Shown here one piece after another: positions 14,606-23,411 of a stretch of 49,862 bases of DNA (position 1 is its first letter; every line of letters starts with the position of its first letter). A model generated the notes under the pieces. It made no database searches, was not told the origin of the DNA, and saw only the letters and a list, made by a program, of their open reading frames with translations. Source of the DNA: an uncultured Verrucomicrobiota bacterium (lineage in GTDB: Bacteria > Verrucomicrobiota > Verrucomicrobiia > Opitutales > Opitutaceae). The DNA lies in assembly GCA_913058185.1 (NCBI GenBank), contig CAJXQX010000023.1, positions 1 through 49,862 of the forward strand, written 5' to 3'. Both the position numbers and the translations under genes were made by a program.

Positions 14606-14711
14606 GATCTTTCTCTTTATCTATCTCATCTGGTCTGGGCTGCAGAACTGAGGGGGCTGGTGGAACCGGTGGGAGGAGAAAGATGAAAGATAAAGAATAA
14701 AGAGAAAGATG
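14606..14711. repeat. Hexamer inverted-repeat block upstream of nadC
   Basis: The left arm 14606-14630 (GATCTTTCTCTTTATC...) faces the right arm 14675-14711 (GAGAAAGATGAAAGATAAAG and on). It lies in the 255-bp divergent gap between nadC and the gene starting at 14767, and is the last block of this type in the window. The gap also has a GCGCGGCGCGCGGCGCGCG run at 14532-14550. Confidence 0.7.
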
Positions 14712-14766
14712 GGGATTGGCGGGAGAAGGGTTGCGGGGAGGTGAGGAGCGACCCCATCTTCCCCGG

Positions 14767-15057
14767 ATGACGTTAGACGAATTTAAGGCGTTGTCGGATG
14801 TATCGGAACTGGACCAAGCGCTGCAGGCGCTCTGGCAAGACCGGAATGGTAATTGGGACCAGGCACACGACCTCGCTCAAGCCGCCAATAATGCGCAGGG
14901 CGATTGGGTGCATGCCTATTTACACCGCAAGGAAGGCGATATCGGTAACGCAGGTTATTGGTATAGCCGGGCCAGTCAGCCGCGGGTCAGTGCGGGAGTT
15001 TTACTCGAAGAGGAGTGGGACCAGATCGCGACAACCCTGCTCGCGAGCGGAGATTAA
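14767..15057 (+). CDS. Conserved small protein of unknown function
   Basis: The 96-residue cytoplasmic protein is acidic and helical, with the segment NWDQAHDLAQAANNAQGDWVHAYLHRKEGDIGNAGYWYSRA. I recall similar short proteins (WD-AH, GDWVHAYLHR-EGD--NA-YWY-RA) as conserved hypotheticals in several phyla, including Verrucomicrobiota. The repeated A/W/Y helix pattern resembles a TPR-like hairpin pair. No function can be given. The start is set at MTLDEFKALSD; the frame is open a further 17 codons upstream into repeat sequence, which is unlikely to be translated. Confidence 0.75.
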   Translation: MTLDEFKALSDVSELDQALQALWQDRNGNWDQAHDLAQAANNAQGDWVHAYLHRKEGDIGNAGYWYSRASQPRVSAGVLLEEEWDQIATTLLASGD

Positions 15058-15076
15058 TCTACGCGGTGCATCTCGC

Positions 15077-15670
15077 TTATTCTCCGCGAGCGTCTCGGTA
15101 GGGGATGTGCCCCGGACTCAGGAACTGCGGGCTTCGTGAGAGCGTGTCTGCGATGATCGCCTCGAGGGCGGTGGCTCGCGCGTCGTTGCCGGTGGTGCGA
15201 TCCAGTTGCACGGCTTCGCCGTATTTACGTAGTAGGCGCAGACGCTCGTCATCCTGCCACATCAGCATCGCGTAGGCTTCTTTGCCGATGCCGACGAAGG
15301 GAAGCGTGAATCGGTTCAACACCAAGCCCGTTTGGTTGAAGTAGCGTTTCACGGCCAAATCAGCCAAACCTTTAGCCGTATGGATTTCCTGTTCCAGGAA
15401 GATGGGCGGTCGGTTGCCTTCGACGACAACCCGGGGCAGGCGGATGATTTTATTTTTGGGTTTGGCGGACAGACCCAGAGGGTGAGGCGAATCGCTCGGA
15501 GCGGTTTCTTGTTTGGCCCGGAATTTGGGCAAGCTTGCCGTTAAGGCGTTGCTCACTTCTGACGAAAGGTGCCGCTGGTCTGAATCCTCAACCGCCGCGA
15601 TCGCCAGCGGATGGAATGCACCAACGGTGCTTCCGATGGTGAGCAGTTCGATAAGCTTCGTGAGTTTCAT
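15077..15670 (-). CDS. Exported protein, tandem paralogue 1 of 2
   Basis: This is an unrecognised 197-residue protein with a signal peptide (MKLTKLIELLTIGSTVGAFHPLAIAA). Its core KNKIIRLPRVVVEGNRPPIF, then AVKRYF and the AYAMLMWQDDERLRLLRKYGE stretch are matched in order by the next gene upstream (15699-16277), so the two arose by tandem duplication. The RLPRVVVEG motif resembles a short extended linker, but no enzyme signature is present. A periplasmic or envelope location is inferred from the signal. The two genes are 28 bp apart on one strand and are probably co-transcribed. Confidence 0.7.
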   Translation of the reverse strand: MKLTKLIELLTIGSTVGAFHPLAIAAVEDSDQRHLSSEVSNALTASLPKFRAKQETAPSDSPHPLGLSAKPKNKIIRLPRVVVEGNRPPIFLEQEIHTAKGLADLAVKRYFNQTGLVLNRFTLPFVGIGKEAYAMLMWQDDERLRLLRKYGEAVQLDRTTGNDARATALEAIIADTLSRSPQFLSPGHIPYRDARGE

Positions 15671-15698
15671 GCGGACGAGCGGACGCATTGATTCGGGC

Positions 15699-16277
15699 TT
15701 AGTTGCCCTTGGTCTCGCGGTGCAGCGCTGACGGGGCTGGCAGGTAGTTTGGACGAATCGTGGCGTCTTGAATCATTTCCCGAGCTTCGTCGGCCTTTTC
15801 ATCGTCACCCAATATCTCCAAGGTGTCGGCCCGGTCGTTATACTGGGTGATGCGGCGCAGGCGTTCGTCTTCCGCCCACATCTCCATGGCGATGGCTTCG
15901 TTAGATTTCCCGATGATGGGGATGTGATGCTTGTTGAGCGCTTGAGCGGCGCCGCCGAAATAACGTTTTACCGCGATCTGTTGCAGACCCTTGTCGGTGT
16001 TGAGCTGACGCTCGGTGAAGATGGGGGGGCGTCGGCCTTCCACGACGACTTGAGGCAGGCGCACGATTCCATTCTTAGGCTTACCGTAGAGTTCCTCTTG
16101 CTCCGGGGTCCGCTTCGGCTTCGGTGGCGGCGGATTATATTTCGGCATGGCGTCCGCCAAGGCCGCCGCGAGGTTATCTGAAACTACTCGAGTCCGTTTC
16201 GATGTATCTTCCTGAGCAGTCAGGACCGCAGGAACTAAGCTAAACAAACAGGCAAAAAATCGGATTCTATTGCACAT
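15699..16277 (-). CDS. Exported protein, tandem paralogue 2 of 2
   Basis: The 192-residue product starts with a signal peptide (MCNRIRFFACLFSLVPAVLTA) and shares with its neighbour the motifs KNGIVRLPQVVVEGRRPPIF, AVKRYF and EAIAMEMWAEDERLRRI. A proline-rich stretch (NPPPPKPKRTPEQEE) precedes the conserved core. The ATG at 16275-16277 is chosen for the signal peptide; an upstream in-frame ATG would add 26 residues that hide it. Function is unknown. A TonB-C-like lipoprotein gene lies just upstream, which suggests an envelope role, but that is inference. Confidence 0.7.
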   Translation of the reverse strand: MCNRIRFFACLFSLVPAVLTAQEDTSKRTRVVSDNLAAALADAMPKYNPPPPKPKRTPEQEELYGKPKNGIVRLPQVVVEGRRPPIFTERQLNTDKGLQQIAVKRYFGGAAQALNKHHIPIIGKSNEAIAMEMWAEDERLRRITQYNDRADTLEILGDDEKADEAREMIQDATIRPNYLPAPSALHRETKGN

Positions 16278-16423
16278 ATTCTTATTGGACCAGCGGATTG
16301 AAGATTCGTTCAAATCGAAGGAAATTAGGGATAAGTTCGAATCTCTAGTCATCACAACCTAGTGAGACAAGGTTGAGTGGTGGAAAACGGGTAAATATGC
16401 GTCAGAAACGCCTAAGGAACTCA

Positions 16424-16960
16424 TCATCTAGGCGGATTGATCGGATCAAAACTGAATCTGATTTCCATGGATTCGGAGACTTTTTCAGTGCGCAGGTATT
16501 TTTCCTCCCCGTTTTCGTCGCGGGTCCAGTGGACTTCCCGGGCGGGTTCGATGTCCCATGATTCGATCGTGGCGGTGGCCGCCGCGATGAAGACCTCGGC
16601 GAGATCATTCATGGGACCGACTCGGTTCCAACTCGGGTGAATGTCGCGGGCCATGCCGTTTTCGTCGAATGTGACGGTGAGGTAAACGATGCATGCTCCT
16701 GCGTTGGCTTCACGAGCGGCTGGCGGATAATCGGGTTGAGTGAGCTCCGTGCGCGGATGAGCCGCGACGTAATGGGTCCAGTTTCGCGCAACCTGGGTGT
16801 CGGTGGGTTCCTTTTGGCGGGTCGCGAGGGTGCGGGGAGCTCCTTGAATTTCAAACGAACCGCTGCCGACGGCTTGGCTCGCCGGAGCGCGGCATCCACC
16901 AACAAAAAGACAAACTGTGCCTAGCGCGCCGAGGAGTAAGCAACGGCGACTCGCATTCAT
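16424..16960 (-). CDS. Lipoprotein with a TonB C-terminal-like domain
   Basis: The 178-residue protein begins with a lipoprotein signal (LFVGGC lipobox). Its central part, PDYPPAAREANAGACIVYLTVTFDENGMARDI followed by AAATATIESWDIEPA, follows the TonB C-terminal/energy-transducer pattern (YPPAAR...G.V.V.F.VD..G.V.D). There is no N-terminal transmembrane anchor or long Pro-rich linker, so it is not a classical TonB; it is a lipid-anchored relative. It overlaps the proA stop by four bases (ATGA, 16957-16960), so it is translationally coupled to proA. Confidence 0.75.
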   Translation of the reverse strand: MNASRRCLLLGALGTVCLFVGGCRAPASQAVGSGSFEIQGAPRTLATRQKEPTDTQVARNWTHYVAAHPRTELTQPDYPPAAREANAGACIVYLTVTFDENGMARDIHPSWNRVGPMNDLAEVFIAAATATIESWDIEPAREVHWTRDENGEEKYLRTEKVSESMEIRFSFDPINPPR

Positions 16961-18231
16961 GAGCGAATTTGGCCGGTGCCGGTTACGACGTATTTATAGC
17001 TGCAAAGTTCGGGTAATCCCATGGGGCCACGGGCGTGGAGGCGATCGGTGCTGATGCCAATTTCGGCGCCGAAGCCGAACTCGAATCCATCGTTGAAACG
17101 GGTGCTCGCGTTCCAAAAGACCGCGGAGCTATCGATGGCCGCCTGAAAGCGGGCCGCGGCTACCGCATCGCCAGTGATAATAGTTTCACTGTGGCCGCTG
17201 CTGTCGCGATTGATGATCGCGATGGCGTCTTCCAATCCGTCGACCACCTGAACGGCCATGATGGGTCCCAGAAACTCGTCTTTGAAATCGGCGGCGGTGC
17301 CGGCGACATGGGCGATGTCGGCGGTCGCCAGAATGGCGGCGGCGCGTTCATCTACTCGGAGTTCGACGCCTGCCTGAACGAGCGCACGGCCTACACGAGG
17401 GAGGAGGATGTCGGCGGCGGCGGAATCGACCAACAATTGCTCGGCCGCGTTGCACACGCCGGGCCGCTGGGTCTTCGAGTTGACCGTGATAGATTCGGCC
17501 AGCGCGGGATCAGCTGACTTGTCGAGGTGCACGAAACATACGCCGGTGTAGTGCTTGATGACCGGGATGGTGCTATTCTGGGCGACGAAACGGATAAGTC
17601 CTTCACCGCCGCGGGGGATGATACAATGAATAAGCTCGTCGAGCTTGAGCAGCGTGTTGAGCGCGGCGCGATCCGTGGTGGGGATCAGTTGCACGGCTTC
17701 GGGCGGAAGGTCGGCCGCGGACAACGCCTCGGCGATCAGAGCGGCCAATGCGGTGTTGGTGTGGAAGATCTCCTTACCGCCACGCAGGATGACGGCGTTG
17801 CCGGATTTGAGGCAAAGGATCGCGCAATCGATGGTGACGTTCGGGCGGGCTTCGTAGATGATACCAATCACCCCGATGGGCACGCGGCGTTTTTCGATCA
17901 CGAGTCCATTGGGACGGGTGGTGGTCTCTAGAGCGGCTCCGACGGGATCGGGTAGCTTGGCGACCTGGCGCACGGATTCCGCGAGTTGGTCGAGCCTTTC
18001 GGGAGTCAGGGTGAGACGATCGATCTGCGCGGAGGTGAGGCCGTTGGCTTCGGCGGCATCAAGATCCTTTTGATTGGCTACTTTGAGCGACTCTGCGGCA
18101 GCGGGAATGAGTTCGGCCAATTTCTCGAGGGCGGCATTTTTTTGCGCCGTTGGGACCGTCGCCAGCACATGGGAGGCAGCGCGGGCGCGCTCGGCGATTG
18201 AGGTTACGATTTGGGCGAGTTCATCAGACAT
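16957..18231 (-). CDS. proA: Glutamate-5-semialdehyde dehydrogenase (gamma-glutamyl phosphate reductase)
   Basis: ProA reduces gamma-glutamyl phosphate in proline synthesis. From MSDELAQIVTSIAERARAAS the 424 residues match the family: EKRRVPIGVIGIIYEARPNVTID, NAVILRGGKE, PRGGEGLIRFV, the catalytic cysteine segment KTQRPGVCNAAEQLLV, and the C-terminal GFGAEIGISTDRLHARGPMGL. The frame continues upstream without a stop into a CPBP protease segment, so the gene could be read either from this ATG (18229-18231) or as a 605-residue fusion. The base run AGAGGG directly before the ATG is too close to be a good ribosome site. No proB is nearby. Confidence 0.93.
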   Translation of the reverse strand: MSDELAQIVTSIAERARAASHVLATVPTAQKNAALEKLAELIPAAAESLKVANQKDLDAAEANGLTSAQIDRLTLTPERLDQLAESVRQVAKLPDPVGAALETTTRPNGLVIEKRRVPIGVIGIIYEARPNVTIDCAILCLKSGNAVILRGGKEIFHTNTALAALIAEALSAADLPPEAVQLIPTTDRAALNTLLKLDELIHCIIPRGGEGLIRFVAQNSTIPVIKHYTGVCFVHLDKSADPALAESITVNSKTQRPGVCNAAEQLLVDSAAADILLPRVGRALVQAGVELRVDERAAAILATADIAHVAGTAADFKDEFLGPIMAVQVVDGLEDAIAIINRDSSGHSETIITGDAVAAARFQAAIDSSAVFWNASTRFNDGFEFGFGAEIGISTDRLHARGPMGLPELCSYKYVVTGTGQIRS

Positions 18232-18774
18232 CCCTCTAGAACGCTGATTTGTTGAACCCTGAAAAGGGGAAACTTGAGCCTTCGGGGGTAGGCTAGGTGG
18301 CAAAACCTGACGAATCGGCTTGGCCGGCACGAGCACATCGACCGGTGTGGTCGTGCGACGATTGAGGAAGGAAACTCCGATCACGACCAATGCGGTGGCG
18401 ATTGCGATCAGTGGAAAACCGAGTAACCAGGCTGGAATCTCGTCGGATTCGGTCACTGCGTTCGGACTCAACACGCGATCGATCACGGGCAGCGAAATCA
18501 CAAAGCCGTTGTGAACCGCGTGCATGGCGATGCTAAGTCCTAGCGAACGCGTGCGGTAGTAGGTCCACCCGATGAGAAGCCCCATGATGAAGGTTACCGG
18601 GGCCTGCCAAATGTTGAGATGCAGGGCGCTGAAAAGCAGGGCACTGATCAGAATGGCTTTGCGCGGAGCGATGGTGCGCAGCATCCCGCCCAGCACCATG
18701 TAGCGATAGATGAATTCCTCCGTGAATGGTGCCATGATAACGGCCAAGAATACGGCGCCGAACGGGTAAAGCAT
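18232..18774 (-). CDS. CPBP (CAAX/Abi-type) membrane protease segment, N-terminally truncated and in frame with proA
   Basis: The three catalytic motifs of CPBP glutamic-type intramembrane proteases are present: EEFIYR (EExxxR), FSALHL (FxxxH) and HAVHNGF (HxxxN), with four hydrophobic helices. The usual first helices are missing. Upstream in the same frame is a matching helix (GLVWLSISLLSYAYPWLLEM) and a family-like EENPME, then a TAA at 18787-18789 where a single C-to-T change from CAA (Gln) would explain the break, and a further TAG near 18917. The remnant is therefore probably decaying. Its C-terminal tail (PVDVLVPAKPIRQVLPPSLPP) runs straight into ProA with no stop. Confidence 0.75.
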
Positions 18775-19022
18775 CGGGGTCAGCAGTTACTCCATGGGAT
18801 TTTCCTCCATCCCCATTTCCAGGAGCCAAGGGTAAGCGTAACTGAGGAGAGATATAGACAACCAAACCAACCCCGTCGAGGGCGGTAAGTGGACCGTGGG
18901 ATTTGGAAACCGAGTTGATCGCTAACATGGGGCCAACTGGAGAAGGATGTTTCGCCGGTGGCGAAACGATTCAGCCGAACCATGACCATTGGCCCATTTC
19001 GGGCTAGGGCTGAAGTCATGAA

Positions 19023-19061
19023 AGACCCCGGGGGTAATCAGCCAGAATCTATACGGGGTCT
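19023..19061 (-). terminator. Possible terminator after the PfkB kinase
   Basis: A 7-bp stem, AGACCCC (19023-19029) with GGGGTCT (19055-19061), overlaps the stop codon of the kinase gene and is followed in its sense by TTTC. The loop is long (25 nt), so the call is weak. Confidence 0.35.
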
Positions 19062-20080
19062 CAGCTTAGGTTCTCTAGCCGGGATTTCAGATCGGCGAAA
19101 ATGTCGTCAGGAATGATGGGTCCGAGATGTTTCACCGTTTCGGCTCCGACGTGGGAGGCAATCTTGCCGCTTTCGGCGAGCGATTTACCGCGGAGTTGGG
19201 CGGATAGGAATCCGGCCGCCCAGGAATCCCCGGCACCGTTGGTATCCACCACGTTGTCGACCACAACGGGTTCGATGCGGTGAAGTTCGTCGCCTTGGGC
19301 GATCCAAGCGCCGTCTTTGCCGACTTTCACGGCGGCGATCACGCCGTGGCTGGCGAGGCGCTTCGCGAGTTCATCGTAGGGGGACGTTTCGTCTTCGAAG
19401 AGGGCGCGAATCTCGTCTTCGTTGGCGAAGACGATGTCGATGCCGGAAGCGAGTTGTTTGAAGATCCACGGGCGCGTGGCGTTGATCACTTCGAACGAGG
19501 CGAGATCGATACTCACGGTGCAGCCGGCGGCGCGGGCCGCGGCCAACACAGCATCGGCGAGGGCTTCGTTGAATACGAGGTAGCCTTCCATGTGAGTGTG
19601 GCGGCAGCCCTCGAAATCGGCCGAGCTGATCTCATCAGGCGAAAGCGTCATGGCGGCGCCGAGGTCGGTGCGCATGGTGCGATCGGCGTCGGGGGTGGTC
19701 AGGATGAGCGAACGCGCGTTGGGCACCTCGCCGGTTTTGAAACGGGAGCTGTCGATGCCGAGCGCTTCGAAACGATTACGGTAAGTCGCGGCGACGTCAC
19801 AGTTACCGAGCTTGCCTAGGTAAGTGGTGCGGAGACCGAGACGGGTGGCGTTGAGCGTCGCGTTGGCTGCGGAGCCACCTGTCGAAGTAATGGTCTGGTC
19901 GGCCAGAGCGGTCAGAATAGCGGACATCTCAGCGTCGTTTACCAGCACCATACCTCCTTGATCGCCTGCGACGTGGTCACGGAGAAACTCGAACGGGACG
20001 GTGGCGATCAAGTCCATGATGGGTGAACCCACGCCAATGAGGTCTAGTTTAGCAGAGGAGGAGTCGGAGGAATCGGACAT
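19061..20080 (-). CDS. PfkB-family carbohydrate/nucleoside kinase (adenosine kinase-like)
   Basis: This 339-residue ribokinase-fold protein has the N-terminal GGSAANATLNATRLG motif that binds the sugar, and the C-terminal DTNGAGDSWAAGFLSAQLRG signature with the catalytic Asp and anion hole. The opening (LIGVGSPIMDLIATVPFEFLR) and the TMRTDLGAAMTLSPDEI region are closest to the adenosine kinase/sugar kinase subgroup common in Verrucomicrobiota and Alphaproteobacteria. The substrate is likely adenosine or a ribose-like sugar; sequence alone does not settle it. Confidence 0.88.
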   Translation of the reverse strand: MSDSSDSSSAKLDLIGVGSPIMDLIATVPFEFLRDHVAGDQGGMVLVNDAEMSAILTALADQTITSTGGSAANATLNATRLGLRTTYLGKLGNCDVAATYRNRFEALGIDSSRFKTGEVPNARSLILTTPDADRTMRTDLGAAMTLSPDEISSADFEGCRHTHMEGYLVFNEALADAVLAAARAAGCTVSIDLASFEVINATRPWIFKQLASGIDIVFANEDEIRALFEDETSPYDELAKRLASHGVIAAVKVGKDGAWIAQGDELHRIEPVVVDNVVDTNGAGDSWAAGFLSAQLRGKSLAESGKIASHVGAETVKHLGPIIPDDIFADLKSRLENLS

Positions 20081-20109
20081 AATTCTTAAAATTGGAGGTT
20101 CGGCGGTGG

Positions 20110-20493
20110 TCAGTTGGAAACTTGAAGATTGGTGGCGAGGAGGGGTTCGTCATCGATTTCGACGATGATTCCGTAGTCCCCGGGATCTTTGAAGGTCAAG
20201 TTACGGACCTCGTTGATGAGGTTGATGCGCTGAATGGGACCCTTTGATTTGAAGGGACGCTCGATCAGCGGCTGGAGATTCATAGGATCGAGGCCCATAG
20301 AGAGTTTGATCTTGTGGTCGCCCTCAGGCACGTCGCTCAGGGTCAGGAACCACACCATGAAGGGGTGAGTGAGTGGAAACTGGCGACCCCGGATATTTGA
20401 GAAAATACCGAGGATGGTGTGCTTGCCGGTGGCGGGGTCGATATGGACGCCGTCACAGGTGAGCCAGGCGAGGACTTGTGGTTTCGATTGCAC
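20110..20493 (-). CDS. DUF6941-like conserved protein
   Basis: The roughly 127-residue protein has the pattern KPQVLAWLTCDGVHIDPATGKHTILGIFSNIR, HPFMVWFLTLSDVPEG and a C-terminal beta-rich half (FKDPGDYGIIVEIDDEPL). I recognise this as the family of small C2-like beta-sandwich proteins named DUF6941; no function is known. The GTG at 20491-20493 is chosen because the conserved region begins three codons later; an upstream ATG at 20553 adds a poorly conserved 20-residue lead. It is divergent from the small membrane protein gene at 20579. Confidence 0.7.
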   Translation of the reverse strand: MQSKPQVLAWLTCDGVHIDPATGKHTILGIFSNIRGRQFPLTHPFMVWFLTLSDVPEGDHKIKLSMGLDPMNLQPLIERPFKSKGPIQRINLINEVRNLTFKDPGDYGIIVEIDDEPLLATNLQVSN

Positions 20494-20578
20494 GAGAAAT
20501 CCAAATGGGGGCAGCGAGAGGCACGCTGGCAAGCGGGAATGGCTTGGCGGCACGGCGAATCCGGCTTTGCTGGAGGGG

Positions 20579-20788
20579 ATGGAGGAATTTCGGATTATAA
20601 TCGAAGATACTTTACGAAACCTCGCCGCCTACCCGCGGTGGCTGGTGGCGAGCTGTGGTTTGATAGTGGCTCTGGCGCTGCTATGGGTCGCGGGTAAGCT
20701 CCTGAAGCTGACGGTGAAGATCCTGCTCGCACTGGCGGCTCTGGCGGTGATTTGCGGGGCGATTTGGTGGGGATTGGGTTACGTTTGA
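20579..20788 (+). CDS. Small two-helix membrane protein
   Basis: The 69-residue protein starts MEEFRIIIEDTLRNLAAYPRW and has two hydrophobic helices (VASCGLIVALALLWVAG; ILLALAALAVICGAIWWGL) separated by a basic turn (KLLKLTVK). A GGAGG sequence sits just before the ATG, one of the few Shine-Dalgarno-like sites in the window. The frame is open far upstream, but that part is antisense to the DUF6941-like gene. Function is unknown; pyrG follows 69 bp downstream. Confidence 0.6.
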   Translation: MEEFRIIIEDTLRNLAAYPRWLVASCGLIVALALLWVAGKLLKLTVKILLALAALAVICGAIWWGLGYV

Positions 20789-20857
20789 CCGGATCGATTT
20801 CGTCCCAAACAGAGCTTTTCCTTGTCTCGTCCCGTGTGCCCCCAATAACCGGTATCG

Positions 20858-22540
20858 ATGAAATATATTTTCGTGACCGGTGGGGTGGTTTCTTCCTTGG
20901 GCAAGGGGCTGACAGCGGCGGCACTTGGCGCGCTGCTTGAAGTGCGTGGATTGAAGGTCCGCATTCAGAAGTTTGACCCGTATTTGAACGTCGATCCCGG
21001 CACCATGAGTCCCTTCCAGCACGGTGAGGTTTACGTGCTCGAAGACGGTGCTGAGACCGATCTCGACCTGGGTCACTACGAGCGCTTTACCAGCGGCAAG
21101 CTTTCCCGGCTCAACAGTCTGTCGTCAGGACAGATTTACGAGAGTGTCATCCAAAATGAGCGCCGCGGCGTTTATCTCGGCAACACGGTGCAGGTGATCC
21201 CGCATGTTACCAACGAGATCAAAGAACGTATTTATCAAGGCGCCAAAGATGTGGATGTCTTGATTACCGAGATTGGCGGCACCACGGGTGACATCGAAGG
21301 ATTGCCATTTTTGGAGGCCATGCGCCAATTCGCGCTCGAGGCCGGCCCCCGCGAATGTCTCTTCATTCACATGACTCTCGTGCCCTACCTTGGTGCCGCG
21401 GGTGAACTGAAGACTAAACCCACCCAGCAGTCGGTCGCGAAACTGCGCGAAATTGGTATTCAGCCCCACATCGTCGTTTGCCGTTGTGAGCACGCGATGG
21501 ATCACGGCATGCGCGACAAGATTTCGATGTTCTGCAACGTGCCCGTGAAAGCGGTCGTCGAATGCCGTGACGTGAGTTCCATCTACAAGCTACCGCTTGC
21601 CCTCGAGAAGGAAGGCCTGGACGAACTCGTGGTCGATCTATTCGGCATGAAGCGTCCGATGCCGGACAAGAACATGTGGAACGACATCGTGAAGCGCATC
21701 GAGAATCCGCGCCACGAAGTCACCATCGGTGTCGTCGGCAAATACATCGAACTACAGGACGCCTACAAATCAGTCTACGAATCCATCACCCACGCGGGCA
21801 TCGCCAACTACTGCCGCGTGAATGTGAAGCGCATCGACGCCGAGGACCTCGAATCCCGCAATGGCATGAACCTGCTCAAGGGCCTCGACGGTATTCTCGT
21901 GCCGGGTGGCTTTGGCGATCGGGGCACGGAAGGCAAGATAGCGGCGGCGCGCTATGCCCGCGAAAATAACGTGCCTTACTACGGGTTGTGTCTCGGTCTG
22001 CAGATCGCGGTGATCGAGTTCTGCCGTAACGTGCTCAAGCTCAAAGGCGCGAACTCACTCGAATTTGATCCCGAATCGCCCGATCCCGTCATCACCATGA
22101 TGGAGGAGCAGAAGAAGATCATCGATAAGGGAGCCACGATGCGGTTGGGCAGTTATGAGTGCTCGCTCCAACCCGGGACTCTCGCCCGCCGCGCTTACGG
22201 CCAGGATAGTATTCGCGAACGTCACCGTCACCGCTTCGAGGTAAATAACGATTACGTCGGGGCGATGCAAAAAGCCGGCATGGTTTTCAGCGGCATCAAC
22301 CTACGTCGGAATCTCGTGGAGATCGTGGAAGTAAAGCATCACCCTTGGTTCGTCGCGGTGCAGTTTCATCCGGAATTTCAGTCCAAGCCGAACGCTGCGC
22401 ATCCGCTGTTCGCGGCTTTTATCAAGGCGACCCTCAAGCGCAAGAACGGCGCTAAGCCGACGAAAGCTAAGGCTAAGAAAAAGGTCACCGCCAAGAAGTC
22501 TCCAGCCAAGAAACGCGCGGCCAAAAAGTCCGCGAAATAA
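20858..22540 (+). CDS. pyrG: CTP synthase with a histone H1-like Lys/Ala-rich tail
   Basis: PyrG makes CTP from UTP, ATP and glutamine. The N-terminal synthetase domain ([53 protein letters not shown]) is followed by the class I glutamine amidotransferase domain with GGFGDRG, the nucleophile in GLCLGLQIA, and the HPEFQSKP end. The family normally ends near there, at about 535-545 residues. This one carries about 30 extra residues built of [17 protein letters not shown] and AAKKSAK, like histone H1 or bacterial H1-like DNA-binding tails. kdsA follows 12 bp downstream, so the two are probably one operon. Confidence 0.97.
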   Translation: MKYIFVTGGVVSSLGKGLTAAALGALLEVRGLKVRIQKFDPYLNVDPGTMSPFQHGEVYVLEDGAETDLDLGHYERFTSGKLSRLNSLSSGQIYESVIQNERRGVYLGNTVQVIPHVTNEIKERIYQGAKDVDVLITEIGGTTGDIEGLPFLEAMRQFALEAGPRECLFIHMTLVPYLGAAGELKTKPTQQSVAKLREIGIQPHIVVCRCEHAMDHGMRDKISMFCNVPVKAVVECRDVSSIYKLPLALEKEGLDELVVDLFGMKRPMPDKNMWNDIVKRIENPRHEVTIGVVGKYIELQDAYKSVYESITHAGIANYCRVNVKRIDAEDLESRNGMNLLKGLDGILVPGGFGDRGTEGKIAAARYARENNVPYYGLCLGLQIAVIEFCRNVLKLKGANSLEFDPESPDPVITMMEEQKKIIDKGATMRLGSYECSLQPGTLARRAYGQDSIRERHRHRFEVNNDYVGAMQKAGMVFSGINLRRNLVEIVEVKHHPWFVAVQFHPEFQSKPNAAHPLFAAFIKATLKRKNGAKPTKAKAKKKVTAKKSPAKKRAAKKSAK

Positions 22541-22552
22541 CCCCCTCCCTCT

Positions 22553-23347
22553 ATGCTTTACGATCCCGCCAAACTTCTCCTGCTTGCGGGACCGTGCTCG
22601 TTGGAGAACGCCGAGGTTTGCCGGACGGTTGCGACTGAACTCGTCGCGCTGCGCGAATCGCATGCCGATCTGAACATCGTTTTCAAAGGCTCGTTCGACA
22701 AAGCGAATCGCACCTCGATCAAGGGTGATCGCGGGACCGGTTTGGGGGAAGGCCTCAAGTTGTTGGCGATGGTGAAGCGGGAGTTCGCTCTGCCGGTCGT
22801 CACCGATATCCATAACGCCGAGCAATGTGCTCAGGTCGCCGAAGTCTGCGACGTATTGCAGATTCCAGCGTTTCTCAGTCGTCAGACTGATCTTCTTCTC
22901 GCCGCGGCGGCCACGGGCGCGATCGTGAATGTGAAAAAGGGGCAGTTTTTGGCCCCGACCGACATTAAGCACGTGGTCGGCAAGATTCGTGAAGGAGGCG
23001 CCACCGAGATCTGGCAGACCGAGCGTGGCACCACCTTTGGTTACCACAACCTGGTGGTTGATATGCGTGGATTTCCGATCATGGCGACCAACGGGCACCC
23101 CACGATTCTCGATGCAACCCACAGCGTGCAGCTTCCCGGAGCCGGAGATGGCAAAAGCAGTGGTCAGCGCGAATTTGTGGAGCCTCTCGCCAAAGCGGCC
23201 CTCGCCGCCGGAGCCAACGGACTATTTTTGGAGACCCACCCCGATCCGACTAACGCGATCAGCGACGGCCCAAATATGGTGCCTCTGAACGAGTTGGCCG
23301 ACCTGATCTCTCGTTGTCTCGCCGTATGGCGGGCCGTGCGGGAGTGA
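22553..23347 (+). CDS. kdsA: 3-deoxy-8-phosphooctulonate (KDO-8-P) synthase
   Basis: KdsA joins phosphoenolpyruvate and arabinose-5-phosphate to make KDO-8-P for lipopolysaccharide, which implies an outer membrane with LPS. The 264-residue length and the motifs [60 protein letters not shown] and FLETHPDP are typical. The start AGPCSLEN has Cys15 at the metal-binding site, which places it in the metal-dependent class rather than with E. coli KdsA, which has Asn there. pyrG-kdsA is a common gene pair. Confidence 0.96.
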   Translation: MLYDPAKLLLLAGPCSLENAEVCRTVATELVALRESHADLNIVFKGSFDKANRTSIKGDRGTGLGEGLKLLAMVKREFALPVVTDIHNAEQCAQVAEVCDVLQIPAFLSRQTDLLLAAAATGAIVNVKKGQFLAPTDIKHVVGKIREGGATEIWQTERGTTFGYHNLVVDMRGFPIMATNGHPTILDATHSVQLPGAGDGKSSGQREFVEPLAKAALAAGANGLFLETHPDPTNAISDGPNMVPLNELADLISRCLAVWRAVRE

Positions 23348-23411
23348 GACGGGGAATCGTGCTACTGGCGTTGACCCGTTGGGGAAGCGCTTGCACGCTC
23401 CGCGAATTCCT

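Noticed and set aside
18533-18928. Minus-strand reading frame of 131 codons beside the CPBP segment
   Set aside because: It is a shifted frame over the CPBP sequence; the protein-like signal (helix, EExxxR) is in the other frame.
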